DNA from: Occallatibacter gabretensis
GTDB taxonomy: Bacteria; Acidobacteriota; Terriglobia; Terriglobales; Acidobacteriaceae
Assembly: GCF_001449115.1 (NCBI RefSeq)
Contig: NZ_LAIJ01000010.1
Span: 558,001-622,000 of the forward strand
Length of the DNA stretch: 64,000 nt
Direction of reading: 5' to 3'
Under the pieces are notes generated by a model. The model was not told the DNA's origin. It ran no database searches and was given only the letters and a program-made list of their open reading frames with translations. This document shows positions 43,491-52,943 of this stretch, piece after piece; the first letter of the stretch is position 1; the number at the start of each line of letters is the position of its first letter. The position numbers and the translations under genes are program-made.

Positions 43491-44041
43491 TCAACAACTT
43501 ACAATACTTCTCAGCCTCCTGACACCCTCCAAAATACAAGACTGTAGGGACTTTTGTAGGGACTCCCCTTCAAAATGCTGCGCAATCAATGGCGATTCTG
43601 AGCAATGCTGTCCCGTTTTTCTTGCTCCGGCCGAGAGGGTCATTGTGTGACTGCTCGTTGGCCGCGGGACTCCGTTCCCGGCCGCTTGTAGGGCCTCTTG
43701 CGGCGAGGCCACATCCTGCCCTTTCCGTTGAGCAGAGGCGCCCTCATTCGCTGACTTCTTGACGATGGATTCGAGGGCCGCGCGCTTGGCCTCCATGCGA
43801 ATGTGGCTGTAGTGCTTGAGCATTTGCTGGAGACGTGACCGGCAATATCGCCGAAGAGTGTCAATGAGGAAGTGGGTTTTCTGCTTCGCATCCTCGCGAT
43901 CCGGGTGACATAATGCGCATTCGGCTCCGCAAATGAAAGATGCTCAAGCTCAAGGTACGTGCGCTTGATCGATCCCTGAACCCGTCGTCCCGCAAACCAG
44001 AACTCATACCACCAGACACCGCCGCGGCGAAAGAAGCTCAT
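43491..44041 (-). pseudogene. decayed tyrosine recombinase (integrase) remnant
   Basis: On the minus strand from 44041 the frame begins MSFFRRGGVWWYEFWFAGRR, the start of a phage-type integrase arm-binding domain, and reaches GDIAGHVSSK. There, near 43825, one missing base shifts the frame: the next frame continues MLKHYSHIRMEAKRAALESIV, the C-terminal HYSH-containing end of the catalytic domain. The catalytic core with the Arg and His residues between is absent, so this is a deletion plus frameshift remnant. It ends eight bases from the tRNA-Lys 3' end, so the tRNA was the insertion site. Confidence 0.8.
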
Positions 44042-44859
44042 GCCCCCTCTTTCATTGCCCGAGCGAGATTGTCGGAGGTGGAGCCGCGCGCCGGGACAGA
44101 AGTCTTGCCAAGCACGCAAGTTCGGGCCCGCTCCTGAATTGCGTTTTCTCCGGAGAGGATGGAAGGCTTGGTTGAACAGCAGCGCAGACAAGTCAAATGC
44201 TTCTGTTGCAGATCCTTACGAAGGGACGGAATAGAGGCTGGCAGCAGCCAAAATAGCTTTCTCGATCTGATCCGTATTAGTGCGACCTCGAGAAGTTCCC
44301 CTCAGGCACTAGCACAAAGCTGCCAATCAATCTACAGACTTGTCTATGGATAAATAAGTGATGTAGTATATCGACATGTCTAGTAACCTACCGATGTTTA
44401 CGGGTCTAAACACGATCCGGCTGCCCTCGTACGGGCGGACAGCTAATACCGAAGGCATCCGCTTCCTCCAGATATCCTCGGTTCCGCGGGCGGTAAAAAG
44501 GGTTGGACTACCAATTTAGCAGTGGATTTCCAGCGGATGACTACCGAGGCTGTTTCATTGGACCAACTAATTCGAATGACTTTGTCTGCCCCAAATCGGT
44601 GATCGTTGAAAGGTTTGGAATCAAGGCGGCAGGCTGAGGCAAAGACAAACTGAGCGAACAGCTCTCATCAACCGCATGTTGATCGGTCCGACACATCAGG
44701 GGGAGCCAAGTGGATGGCGAAGTGCAATCCAAGTCGGCCTTTTCAATCGACCGGGCTTGCAACGGATATTAGCATTTCAAAAATCAGGGTGTACCTTCCC
44801 GGTGAAACAAAGCACATTCTTATACAAAGCGTTCTTGCATGGAGTTTAACGGGGATATT
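44042..44859. other. gene-free stretch next to the integrase remnant
   Basis: About 820 bases with irregular composition and no convincing gene. It probably consists of decayed mobile DNA up to the leader of the regulator at 44860. A word GACATGTCTAGTA near 44382 resembles GTGTCTAGTAT at 55501, upstream of the ROK gene. Confidence 0.4.
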
Positions 44860-45999
44860 ATGCACGATCTAGATTCGTCGTCAGAAGCGCCGCCAAAATA
44901 CAAGCAAATTGCCGACATGTTACGCGCGAAGATCTGCTCTTTGGAATATCCTCCGGGGGACAAGCTTCCTAGCGATTCCGAGTTGAGCAAGCACTTTAGC
45001 AGTTCGCGACTAACGGTAATCCGTGCTCTCCGACAATTAGAGTCGGAAGGGCTTGTAGAACGTAAGGCAGGTTCGGGAACCTACGTCGGACTCCAGCGTG
45101 ATAATGCTGCACACTCGTTTGGGCTTCTCTTTCCCAACTTAGGGGAAGGCGAAATATTTGAACCTATATGTGCGGGCTTGGCACGAGCCGGTAGCTCGTC
45201 GCAACAAGCTCTTATCTGGGGAAACATATCGAACTCCAGTGTTAACAAGGAAGCTCAGGCTCTTGAGCTCTGTAACTCATTTATTGCAAGAAGGGTGGAT
45301 GGAGTCTTCTTTGCACCACTCGAGCTAACTTCTCATACCAAGGAGATTAATCAGCAGATTGTTAATCGTTTGGATGAAGCAAGCATTCCAATTATCTTGC
45401 TGGATCGCAGCATACAACCGTTCCCAGAGCCTACGCAGCACGATCTTGTTGGTATAGACAATTGGCGCGAAGGATGCAGAATGGCTAAATATCTCCTGGA
45501 CCTCGGCTGCACAAGACTTGGGTTCGTTGGTCGTCCCGGTTCGGCCCCAACGGTGAATGCACGCATTGCAGGCTTGAGTGAAGCAATGCGTCAATATTCG
45601 TCCGGGATGTCCTCTGAGTGTATCTTAATGGCGGATCCGACCGATATAGACACTGTCCAACGCTGGGTTGAGGTCGTTCGTCCCGATGGCGTACTTTGCG
45701 CAACCGACTATACAGCGGGGCAACTGATGCACACACTCGCAAAGCTTGGAATTGCCGTACCACAAACAATCCGGCTTGTGGGTTTCGACGACGTAAGATA
45801 TGCGAGCATTCTTCCGGTCCCTCTAACAACACTACGCCAGCCATGCCTCGAAATTGGCATTGCTGCGATGAAGGCTATGCTAGCTCGACTCGAAGATCCG
45901 TCAATGGTTCCTCGCACAATTTCGCTTGACTGCGAGCTCATCGTACGGGCCTCTTGCGGCGCAAATCCGAATTACTCAATGAGCTCTCAATTTGGCTAG
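44860..45999 (+). CDS. GntR-LacI chimeric sugar regulator (AraR-like)
   Basis: 379 residues from ATG 44860 (GGGGAT upstream; ATG 44839 is in frame). Residues 10-82 are a GntR winged helix: PPKYKQIADMLRAKICSLEYPPGDKLPSDSELSKHFSSSRLTVIRALRQLESEGLVERKAGSGTYV. The rest is a LacI-type periplasmic-binding-like ligand domain (SFGLLFPN..., VDGVFFAPLELTSH, IPIILLDRSI, DNWREGCRMAKYLLDLGCTRLGFVG, LVGFDDVRYASILPVPLTTLRQP). This AraR layout means sugar binding relieves repression. It heads the carbohydrate island and is the natural regulator for the repeated operator found at 52909 and 55896. Confidence 0.9.
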   Translation: MHDLDSSSEAPPKYKQIADMLRAKICSLEYPPGDKLPSDSELSKHFSSSRLTVIRALRQLESEGLVERKAGSGTYVGLQRDNAAHSFGLLFPNLGEGEIFEPICAGLARAGSSSQQALIWGNISNSSVNKEAQALELCNSFIARRVDGVFFAPLELTSHTKEINQQIVNRLDEASIPIILLDRSIQPFPEPTQHDLVGIDNWREGCRMAKYLLDLGCTRLGFVGRPGSAPTVNARIAGLSEAMRQYSSGMSSECILMADPTDIDTVQRWVEVVRPDGVLCATDYTAGQLMHTLAKLGIAVPQTIRLVGFDDVRYASILPVPLTTLRQPCLEIGIAAMKAMLARLEDPSMVPRTISLDCELIVRASCGANPNYSMSSQFG

Positions 46000-46091
46000 T
46001 TTAGCGGGCCGAATCTCTCAAGTTCCGTCCCAAACCAAGTTGCGGATCGATAAAGACGATTCTTTTACATGTGTCCAATATCGAGGTAGGG

Positions 46092-47849
46092 ATGCATTTG
46101 TCTATTGGAAATAGCGCGGCGGGAGCCGGAACGATGGCTGGCGGCTTTGGTCGCAATCGTACGTGGTTTGCTATTCGCGTCCTCGCTCTAAGGTGTTTTC
46201 GTCTTAGCGTCTGCCTGTTAGGTCTTCATGCTTACCTTCCGATCTCCCTTTGTGCGGAGACTACGGTAACGCATATTACGAAGCAATACTTGAATATCCC
46301 CATCGGTCGCGAAGCCAAAATGCGCGTGTTTCAGATCAGCGTCAATGGCAAACCGCAGCGCGAATTCCCAGCGCAATTGGCGGAAGGATCAATCGACTAC
46401 TGGATATTTATCGATGTGAGTGAATTTCAGGGGCAGTCAATCACACTGTCCGGCAGTGCGTCGCAGTTGGCGTTGGGGCGCATCTATCAGTCGAGCAAGA
46501 TTGACGGTCAAGGCAGCTTGTATAAAGAACTCAATCGGCCCAAGTTTCACTTTACGGTCAAGCGTGGATGGAGTAATGACATCAACGGTCCGATTTTTTA
46601 CAAGGGCCAATACCATCTGTTCTGGCAGGCGTTTCCATTTGGAGTGACGTGGGATACCGGTTTTATGTATTGGGGACACGCAGTGAGCAAGGACCTGGTT
46701 CATTGGCGAGAGTTGCCGCCCGCTCTCATGGTCGACAAGCTGGGCTCTCCCTGGTCCGGTTCAAGCGTCGTCGATCGCAACAATGACGGCGGGTGGGGGA
46801 AAGATGCGCTCGTGCTTGTCTATACAGCCTTCGACCGCTTCTCGCATAAGCAGGTGCAGTGCATTGCCTACAGCACCGACAATGGAGTTACGTTCACCCG
46901 CTTTACTGGTAATCCAGTTCTTGACACCAACATCGAGGCAGGTACGAATGACACGAGGGATCCAAAGGTCTTCTGGTATGAACCGACAAAGCGTTGGGTG
47001 ATGGTCTTATTTGAGAATGACGGGATGTCTTTCTTTAATTCGGCCGACCTGAAATTATGGACGCGGCAGAGTCACTTCAAGGGTCTTCATGAATGCCCGG
47101 ATTTCTTTGAGTTACCCGTTGACGGAGATAACAGTCATCGCAAGTGGATCCTTCATGGCGGCTCGCCTACATACTTTATCGGCAGTTTCGATGGCAGCAC
47201 ATTCACTCCTGAATCATCGGCGCTGAGCTACGCGGAGGGAAAAAACACGAAGGGAGACGACATTCTTTATGCTGCCCAGTCCTTCGCCGATATGCCGGAC
47301 GGAAGGCGTGTCCAAATGGCATGGGGAAGAATCACCGAACCAGGCATGCCCTTCAGTCAGATGATGCTCTTCCCAACGGAATTCAAGTTAGCCACTACAA
47401 AGGATGGTCTTAGATTGCTTGCTACTCCTATTCGGGAAATCGAAGGGTTGCACGCCAGGGAGTATACATGGTCTTCACTAACTGCTATGGATGCTAACAG
47501 GAGGCTGCATCTTATTCCTCCTGGACCTCTGCATATGAAGATGCAGGTAACCTTAGAGAGAGATGACGAGCTGACCATTCGATACCAGGGAAAGTCTCTG
47601 GCGACTGTGAAGTTCGGCGACCTCGACAAAGGCATCGGAGCTGCGGAGATATTGATCGACAAATCTGTAGCCGAGATATTTATCGATGGGGGAAGGCGGT
47701 ACATCGTCACGGAGTTACCGGCGACTACGAATGTTCGCGGCATTGAACTTGATATGGGACGATCGGGGAGCATCTTTAACACTCTTGACGTTTATAAGAT
47801 GACCTCCATGTGGAGACGCGAGGCAAGAGATCGCGCTCCAAGACGCTGA
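46092..47849 (+). CDS. secreted GH32 fructan hydrolase
   Basis: 585 residues from ATG 46092 (GAGGTAGGG upstream; GTG 46071 is an alternative). Signal segment in the first 60 residues, then a beta domain (about 60-125), then the five-bladed propeller of glycoside hydrolase family 32. Catalytic triad motifs: nucleophile Asp-163 in WSNDINGP, RDP in DTRDPKVFW, and the acid/base Glu in HECPDFF. A C-terminal beta sandwich follows (EILIDKSVAEIFIDGGRRYIV). It should split beta-fructosidic bonds in levan, inulin or sucrose outside the inner membrane. The WxNDxNG variant NDING instead of NDPNG is unusual. Confidence 0.9.
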   Translation: MHLSIGNSAAGAGTMAGGFGRNRTWFAIRVLALRCFRLSVCLLGLHAYLPISLCAETTVTHITKQYLNIPIGREAKMRVFQISVNGKPQREFPAQLAEGSIDYWIFIDVSEFQGQSITLSGSASQLALGRIYQSSKIDGQGSLYKELNRPKFHFTVKRGWSNDINGPIFYKGQYHLFWQAFPFGVTWDTGFMYWGHAVSKDLVHWRELPPALMVDKLGSPWSGSSVVDRNNDGGWGKDALVLVYTAFDRFSHKQVQCIAYSTDNGVTFTRFTGNPVLDTNIEAGTNDTRDPKVFWYEPTKRWVMVLFENDGMSFFNSADLKLWTRQSHFKGLHECPDFFELPVDGDNSHRKWILHGGSPTYFIGSFDGSTFTPESSALSYAEGKNTKGDDILYAAQSFADMPDGRRVQMAWGRITEPGMPFSQMMLFPTEFKLATTKDGLRLLATPIREIEGLHAREYTWSSLTAMDANRRLHLIPPGPLHMKMQVTLERDDELTIRYQGKSLATVKFGDLDKGIGAAEILIDKSVAEIFIDGGRRYIVTELPATTNVRGIELDMGRSGSIFNTLDVYKMTSMWRREARDRAPRR

Positions 47850-47970
47850 GTATGTGTGCGGCAACAATTGTGTCCTTTTATACAACTTGCCCGACAGGGT
47901 CATCAAGCCTTGTGTAGATTACGCTGGAGCCGTGCTGGGACTTGGGAAAAGCTTCGGAGTTTCCCGCTTA

Positions 47971-49026
47971 TCAAATTGTCTTAACTTGAACTGGGGGGAG
48001 GCACTCAATTAATTCCATCCCCTCTTTGGTATGGATCGTAACTCCATGAGCAGCGAAGGGAACGAAGAAATACGCGCCTTTCTTCACTTTACTTGTACCA
48101 GCCAAGCTCGCCAATTCGCCCTCCCCGCTTGTTACGACGTAGACCGCCAGGTTCTGCAAGGCACAAGACGTTTTCACTCGGTACCGATTTACAGCGAAGC
48201 AGGGCGTATCTTTGAATGAGATGAGAACTTCTTTTCGATAATCATTGTTTTCCTCGTCAACCTTCGCCTCCTTCCTTCCCCGAGCGAGAACCGAAGGTCC
48301 TGCCTGCTCCAAATCAAAACAACCGAGAGCCACCTCTTTATCGAGGCCAAGATACATTTCCTGATCGGAGAGGCGATAACGATCGCACCAGCGTTCAGGT
48401 TGAATCGTGAAGTCAGTCGGTTCCTGGACTTCCAGAATCAGACATCCGGCTCCGATCGCATGTGCAACGCGGGCAGGGATCAACCACACGTCGCCTGAGT
48501 TGGCCTCGACCTCTTGAAGCAGAACGGGAAAGGCGTCGCCTGGTTGTTCGCCGTTTCTCACTGCGAGGCGCAAATCAGTTTCAGTCACGCCTTGCTTGAA
48601 GCCGAAGAAGAGCTTTGCACCCGGTCTGGTTGCAAGGATGACCCAACACTCAGTCTTCCCATGGTTACTAGCGAAATGTTTTCTCGAGAACTCAGGATCA
48701 GGATGAGTTTGAGCCGGCAATCGGACGGCGCTATCGAGAATCTTGACTAGAATGTCGAATCCATTGCCATTGGTCATTTCCCCAGGATTGCTTGCGAGCA
48801 GCGAGGCAAAGGTTGTCTCCTCACCTCGGATTCTTGAAAGCCCTTCATCTGGCCCTCGCATCTCCTTGTTCAAGGCTTTCACCTTCGATGCGATCCACTC
48901 CTCAGGCAAATTCCCGTCGACGGCTTCGTCTCCAAAGAAATCATGAAAAAGCTTGCCCCCTTCGTAAACTCGGAAGACGCGATTTCGCTCGAAAAATAAT
49001 GGGCTTTGAAAGTCTGATGTCGTCAT
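47971..49026 (-). CDS. class I mannose-6-phosphate isomerase-like cupin enzyme
   Basis: 351 residues from ATG 49026 (GGAG nine bases upstream). Type I phosphomannose isomerases interconvert mannose-6-phosphate and fructose-6-phosphate with zinc. Visible are the metal-site residues in LPAQTHPDPEFSRKHF and GKTECWVIL, the central helix region, and WLIPARVAHAIGAGCLILEVQEPTDFTIQPERW in the second cupin. The last gene of a minus-strand operon that starts with the triple-fusion protein, 23 bases after the SIS gene. Because its partners suggest heptose-like substrates, a different phospho-sugar is possible. Confidence 0.82.
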   Translation of the reverse strand: MTTSDFQSPLFFERNRVFRVYEGGKLFHDFFGDEAVDGNLPEEWIASKVKALNKEMRGPDEGLSRIRGEETTFASLLASNPGEMTNGNGFDILVKILDSAVRLPAQTHPDPEFSRKHFASNHGKTECWVILATRPGAKLFFGFKQGVTETDLRLAVRNGEQPGDAFPVLLQEVEANSGDVWLIPARVAHAIGAGCLILEVQEPTDFTIQPERWCDRYRLSDQEMYLGLDKEVALGCFDLEQAGPSVLARGRKEAKVDEENNDYRKEVLISFKDTPCFAVNRYRVKTSCALQNLAVYVVTSGEGELASLAGTSKVKKGAYFFVPFAAHGVTIHTKEGMELIECLPPVQVKTI

Positions 49027-49048
49027 CGCAATTAGCTCCAATCTGTGA

Positions 49049-49669
49049 TTATTCCCAATGTCTTACGAAATATTCTTCCAGCATCAACGAGAGGCAGTGA
49101 TAAATGGGAAGATGGAATTCCTGAACGTGCGGCGTCAGCGTGCTTGGAACGCAAATACAGACGTCAGCTAATTCTTTGAGGCTGCCGCCGGATTTTCCCG
49201 TCAATCCCAGAACAGGGAGGCTCTTCGCACGAGCGACCTCAGCAGCGCGGCACACATTGGAGGCGTTTCCCGAGGTGCTCAATGCAGCCAGCACATCGCT
49301 GCTTCTACCAAGTGCGAGTACGAGCTGCGCAAAGACATATTCTGGATCGACATCATTTCCGAATGCCGTTGAAAAAGCAAGAAAGCCCGTCAATGGAATG
49401 ACCGGAAATGCCCATTGGAGATGGGCAGCCATTTTGGGCGGCAGTCCCTTGCGCATGGAAGCGGTGAGCGGCCTGGGATGTGAAAAGCTCTTGAGAAGTT
49501 CGCCGGCCCAATGCTCCGCATCCGCGGCGCTTCCACCATTTCCGCATAGCAGAAGCTTTCCGTCTCTTCTGAACGTCGCAGTCAGCAGATCATATGCATC
49601 TTGAATTTCAGACTGGCATTCTTTCAGCAGGGGATAGCGTTCGATCAAATCCCGAAGGTGTGTTGACAT
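49049..49669 (-). CDS. SIS-domain phosphosugar isomerase (GmhA-like)
   Basis: 206 residues. A single SIS domain with the phosphate-binding GNGGSAADAEHWAGELLKSFSH signature near residue 43, ALSTSGNASNV near 140, and the final HLPIYHCLSLMLEEYFV. Order and motifs match D-sedoheptulose-7-phosphate isomerase (GmhA), including the conserved His in the last helix. GmhA turns sedoheptulose-7-phosphate into D-glycero-D-manno-heptose-7-phosphate. It lies two bases after the stop of the PfkB-HAD fusion, in the same order as the heptose kinase and phosphatase steps, so the two very likely act in one pathway. Confidence 0.85.
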   Translation of the reverse strand: MSTHLRDLIERYPLLKECQSEIQDAYDLLTATFRRDGKLLLCGNGGSAADAEHWAGELLKSFSHPRPLTASMRKGLPPKMAAHLQWAFPVIPLTGFLAFSTAFGNDVDPEYVFAQLVLALGRSSDVLAALSTSGNASNVCRAAEVARAKSLPVLGLTGKSGGSLKELADVCICVPSTLTPHVQEFHLPIYHCLSLMLEEYFVRHWE

Positions 49670-49671
49670 CG

Positions 49672-52600
49672 TTATCCTCGTAGTTCCTGTAGCAGTGCGA
49701 GTAGGAAGTCGCGGTTATCGGCGCAGACATAACGCATCGTTCCACCCATCCGGCTGAATGTTTTGCAAAAGCGCAAGTAATAGGCAGGATTGTCAGCAGG
49801 TGGTTCACCATCACGTTGCCAGTCCCAGGAGTTCTCGGCCAAGTCAACAATGACCATGTGGTGGTTGGTGATCTTGCGCTCTTGCAGCAGTTCAAGATTT
49901 TGCGACATGGAAAGCGATTTCTCGAATACCATCGGTGACATTACAGCAGAACCCACCGAAAGATACACTCCTCCCTCCAATCGATGTACTTGTTCCGCGT
50001 AAGTGAGAAAGTCTCTCAGTGCGACGCGTCCAATTGCTGCTCCGTTGTTTATCGGGTGGGTGTAAATGACGTCATGGCCGAACATCGGATGCGCTGTGAA
50101 AGGAATGTTCAGTCGAAAAGCTGCAGCCTGTGCGCTGTACTTCTTGAAGGGATGAGGGATAGGACGGAAGCCAGGTTCAAGGCCGAATCTTTGAATCGTA
50201 TCCGCTAGATCGAGGGCTGAAGCAGCACTGCTGGGATCCTGTTCTGCGTTGGTCCTGGCAATTCTTAACAACTCCTCCGGAACGGGAATGTCTAACCCAT
50301 CGCGCATGATCATCTTGCCTACAGCCTCACCGTAACCAATCCCCTCGTAGGCCCCAACGATTAGCGCTAGATTCAGATTGAATCCTGTCTCTTCCCACAT
50401 ACCGAATTGGCCAAGATTCACATTGGATCGGACATCCTCACTACTGAATCCTTGAAAAGCAAACTCCCAATCGTGAATGATTCCTGCTCCGTTGGTGGCG
50501 AGAAGAGTGACCCATCCCTGCTCCATGAGTTGGATAAGAACCGGTGCCAGGCCATTCTTAATGGTGTGCGCACCAAAGGCCAGCATGACAGGTCGGCCAG
50601 CGCTTCGAGCAGCGCGGATTTTCTCCGCGCATTCCACTAATGCCCCTGCAGTCGCCGGGGAAATAGGTCCTGGCGTGGCTTCCACCAAAACAGCGTCGCG
50701 CTCGATGTTGACCTTGTTCACACGGACATTGAGTTTACGAGTCTGCAAATGGGAGCGGTCAAATTGAGGATGCGAGATGTTTTGTAAGCGCGGACGAGGG
50801 AGTTGAAGCACCTCCCAGAGTTTTTGCCATTGCGAGAAATCAGGAACAACTGCATTCGCTCCTGCGCGAATGAGGCGAGTTCGTTTTTCTGGATTCAACC
50901 CGAAGCGGCGCAATTCGTTGCTGGCAACACCTACGGCGAGCGCATCTCGCCGCACAGTTTCGCGAATTTCGACAGGTCCATCTCCAAACGTGATGATTTG
51001 TTCGGCAGCTCCATTGATCTTGTTAAGAATTCCTTCGATGACGATTCTCTTTGCATCTTTGTCGACCTCGCCAATTGAACCGTAGATTCTACCATCGAAG
51101 ACATCTGCGTAGCCTAGTCGTTCGGCCTCCCTTTTCACGTCCTCCACGTCGGTGCCACTGGCTAGGTAGAGCAGCACGCCAGCCTGCCTGAGCGCTCGAA
51201 GAAACGGCACCACGCCCTTCAATGTGAAGTCGCTAACGCTCAATTCGCCGCGATCGAGCTTAGCTATACGCATGTCTACAACTTCTGTAAGTTCCTTGTT
51301 GAACATTTCTTTATATTCCGTCGCTGAACGGACCTGGTTCTCCGGCACAAGTCCAAACTCTCCGATCAATTGCGCGAGTCCGTGCATCTGCGCGATTGTC
51401 TGAATGCCCGTTGTGCGCTCGATGAACTCTCGCACACGCTTTCGGATTCGAAGGAATACTGCTTCATCATCCATGCGATGTTGAGTTCCAAGAATGGACC
51501 TGATCATCATCGGTTCCATGATCTCTTCCCACCCTTGGCGGAGCGTGGAGATGGTGCCATCATGATCGAATAGGATATGTCGGATATTTAGAGCAGGGAT
51601 GGGCTTGTTGATGGTTTCGATTTCGGATCCGTCAATATATCGTGCGCGATGGAGAGATTCGGCAAGTTCCGGATTGTGAACGCGATCAGCATGCTTCCCC
51701 AATTCAAGAATTTCCTGGCGACTCGCGGTGCCAGTCTGGAGAAGTTTCTGAACTGTAACCGCAGCCGCAATATTGGCGACGAACGCGGCGGAAGCGAGAC
51801 CTGCTCCGGCTGAGATACAGGCCATAAGCGCCGCACAAAAAGTGTCGCCCGCCCCGACCGGATCTAACGGGCCGGATAGTTGTAGACCGTAGACCCGAGA
51901 TACTTCACCGCCGGCGGCGATGATACAGCCCCGCTCTCCGCGAGTGACGATGAGGGGCGAATTCCAACGTTCGCAAAGCAACGGAGCTTGCTGAATGAGG
52001 TCTTCCAGAAGAACTGTTTCGTGGGCATCAACAGGCTTTCCACTTGCCCGCATAATTTCATGTTCGTTGAGCTTATGAATCGCCTTTGGATAAGAATCAT
52101 GGTATCCGCGTGAGTCGACGATGAAGATCAGTTGAGGATACCGCTCTATCAACTGCGCGAGTCGATGTCGAAAGGCCGGGGAGTCATGAATGCTTCCAGT
52201 AACTTGATGATTGATCAAAACTACGGAGACCCTGCGCAGAATCTCTTCAAGTTTTGTAAGAAGCTCCGCTTCCGCTAAATCGGATAGCCGATTGAAATTT
52301 CCAATATCGATACGGCTCAATTCCTGACTTTCCACACACGGCTTAATATAAGCCGGCGTCGCCCAGCCTTTATCCTGCGATACCAGGCCGGTGCAATTTA
52401 CATGAGGGTCTTTGAATAGCAGTCGCAGCTCGCGCCCAAAAGGATCTTCCCCTAACACTCCTACGGGATAGACGGTTTCAACCCCAAGAGCCAGTAGGTT
52501 CATAACCACGTTGCCCGCACCGCCTGGCGAGTATCGCTGGTGACTGACCGGCTCAGTGTTGAGTCCGGTCTCAATTGAGAGCTCAGATGCGGATCGGTCA

Positions 52601-52737
52601 ATTGCCCAATAAATATCCAGGCAAAAGTCGCCTATAACGGCTGCCGAGACGCTGGGAATGCTATCCAAGATTGAAGATATTTCCACCGTTGGGACCGTGT
52701 ATTGAGCCCGAAGGCTGTCTTCTTGCCATTCAGTCAT
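49672..52737 (-). CDS. PfkB kinase - HAD phosphatase - DHS-like triple fusion
   Basis: 1021 residues. Residues 20-355 are a PfkB carbohydrate kinase closest in style to the HldE kinase half: GGAGNVVMNLLALG (about 72-85), VDSRGY, and the catalytic Asp-298 in DPVGAGDTF. Residues 385-625 form a HAD phosphatase with an all-helical cap: FDHDGT (Asp-391), LASGTD, and TFGDGPVE. Residues 670-1021 resemble deoxyhypusine-synthase-like NAD-binding domains (FGAHTIKNGLAPVL, LATNGAGIIHDWE) but no active-site Lys pattern was found. It leads an operon with a GmhA-like isomerase and a PMI. Predicted to phosphorylate and dephosphorylate a heptose-like sugar; the third domain's role is unknown. Confidence 0.8.
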   Translation of the reverse strand: MTEWQEDSLRAQYTVPTVEISSILDSIPSVSAAVIGDFCLDIYWAIDRSASELSIETGLNTEPVSHQRYSPGGAGNVVMNLLALGVETVYPVGVLGEDPFGRELRLLFKDPHVNCTGLVSQDKGWATPAYIKPCVESQELSRIDIGNFNRLSDLAEAELLTKLEEILRRVSVVLINHQVTGSIHDSPAFRHRLAQLIERYPQLIFIVDSRGYHDSYPKAIHKLNEHEIMRASGKPVDAHETVLLEDLIQQAPLLCERWNSPLIVTRGERGCIIAAGGEVSRVYGLQLSGPLDPVGAGDTFCAALMACISAGAGLASAAFVANIAAAVTVQKLLQTGTASRQEILELGKHADRVHNPELAESLHRARYIDGSEIETINKPIPALNIRHILFDHDGTISTLRQGWEEIMEPMMIRSILGTQHRMDDEAVFLRIRKRVREFIERTTGIQTIAQMHGLAQLIGEFGLVPENQVRSATEYKEMFNKELTEVVDMRIAKLDRGELSVSDFTLKGVVPFLRALRQAGVLLYLASGTDVEDVKREAERLGYADVFDGRIYGSIGEVDKDAKRIVIEGILNKINGAAEQIITFGDGPVEIRETVRRDALAVGVASNELRRFGLNPEKRTRLIRAGANAVVPDFSQWQKLWEVLQLPRPRLQNISHPQFDRSHLQTRKLNVRVNKVNIERDAVLVEATPGPISPATAGALVECAEKIRAARSAGRPVMLAFGAHTIKNGLAPVLIQLMEQGWVTLLATNGAGIIHDWEFAFQGFSSEDVRSNVNLGQFGMWEETGFNLNLALIVGAYEGIGYGEAVGKMIMRDGLDIPVPEELLRIARTNAEQDPSSAASALDLADTIQRFGLEPGFRPIPHPFKKYSAQAAAFRLNIPFTAHPMFGHDVIYTHPINNGAAIGRVALRDFLTYAEQVHRLEGGVYLSVGSAVMSPMVFEKSLSMSQNLELLQERKITNHHMVIVDLAENSWDWQRDGEPPADNPAYYLRFCKTFSRMGGTMRYVCADNRDFLLALLQELRG

Positions 52738-52908
52738 TGCGCCGCAGCTCCAGTGGGGTGCGCCTTACAACTTGATTCGTCGACCAGGTTGTCGTCACAT
52801 TCGAAGAGGTGGAGACTCAAGCTCCCTCCCGGATAAATTGCCGAGCCGGAATTCCCTCTATTGGTTGCGATTGGCAATGCCTGCTCGCTCAGCGGCGGCC
52901 CGGATGTA

Positions 52909-52943
52909 CCAACATGTATACATACCAAGATTTAGAAAGTCAA
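52909..52943 (-). promoter_or_regulatory. promoter and operator of the fusion operon
   Basis: Minus strand: TTGACT (52943-52938), 17 bases, TATACA (52920-52915). The 18-bp word GGTATGTATACATGTTGG (52926-52909) covers the -10 box and contains the perfect palindrome ATGTATACAT. The same word with one change lies over the TonB receptor promoter at 55896. Confidence 0.75.
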
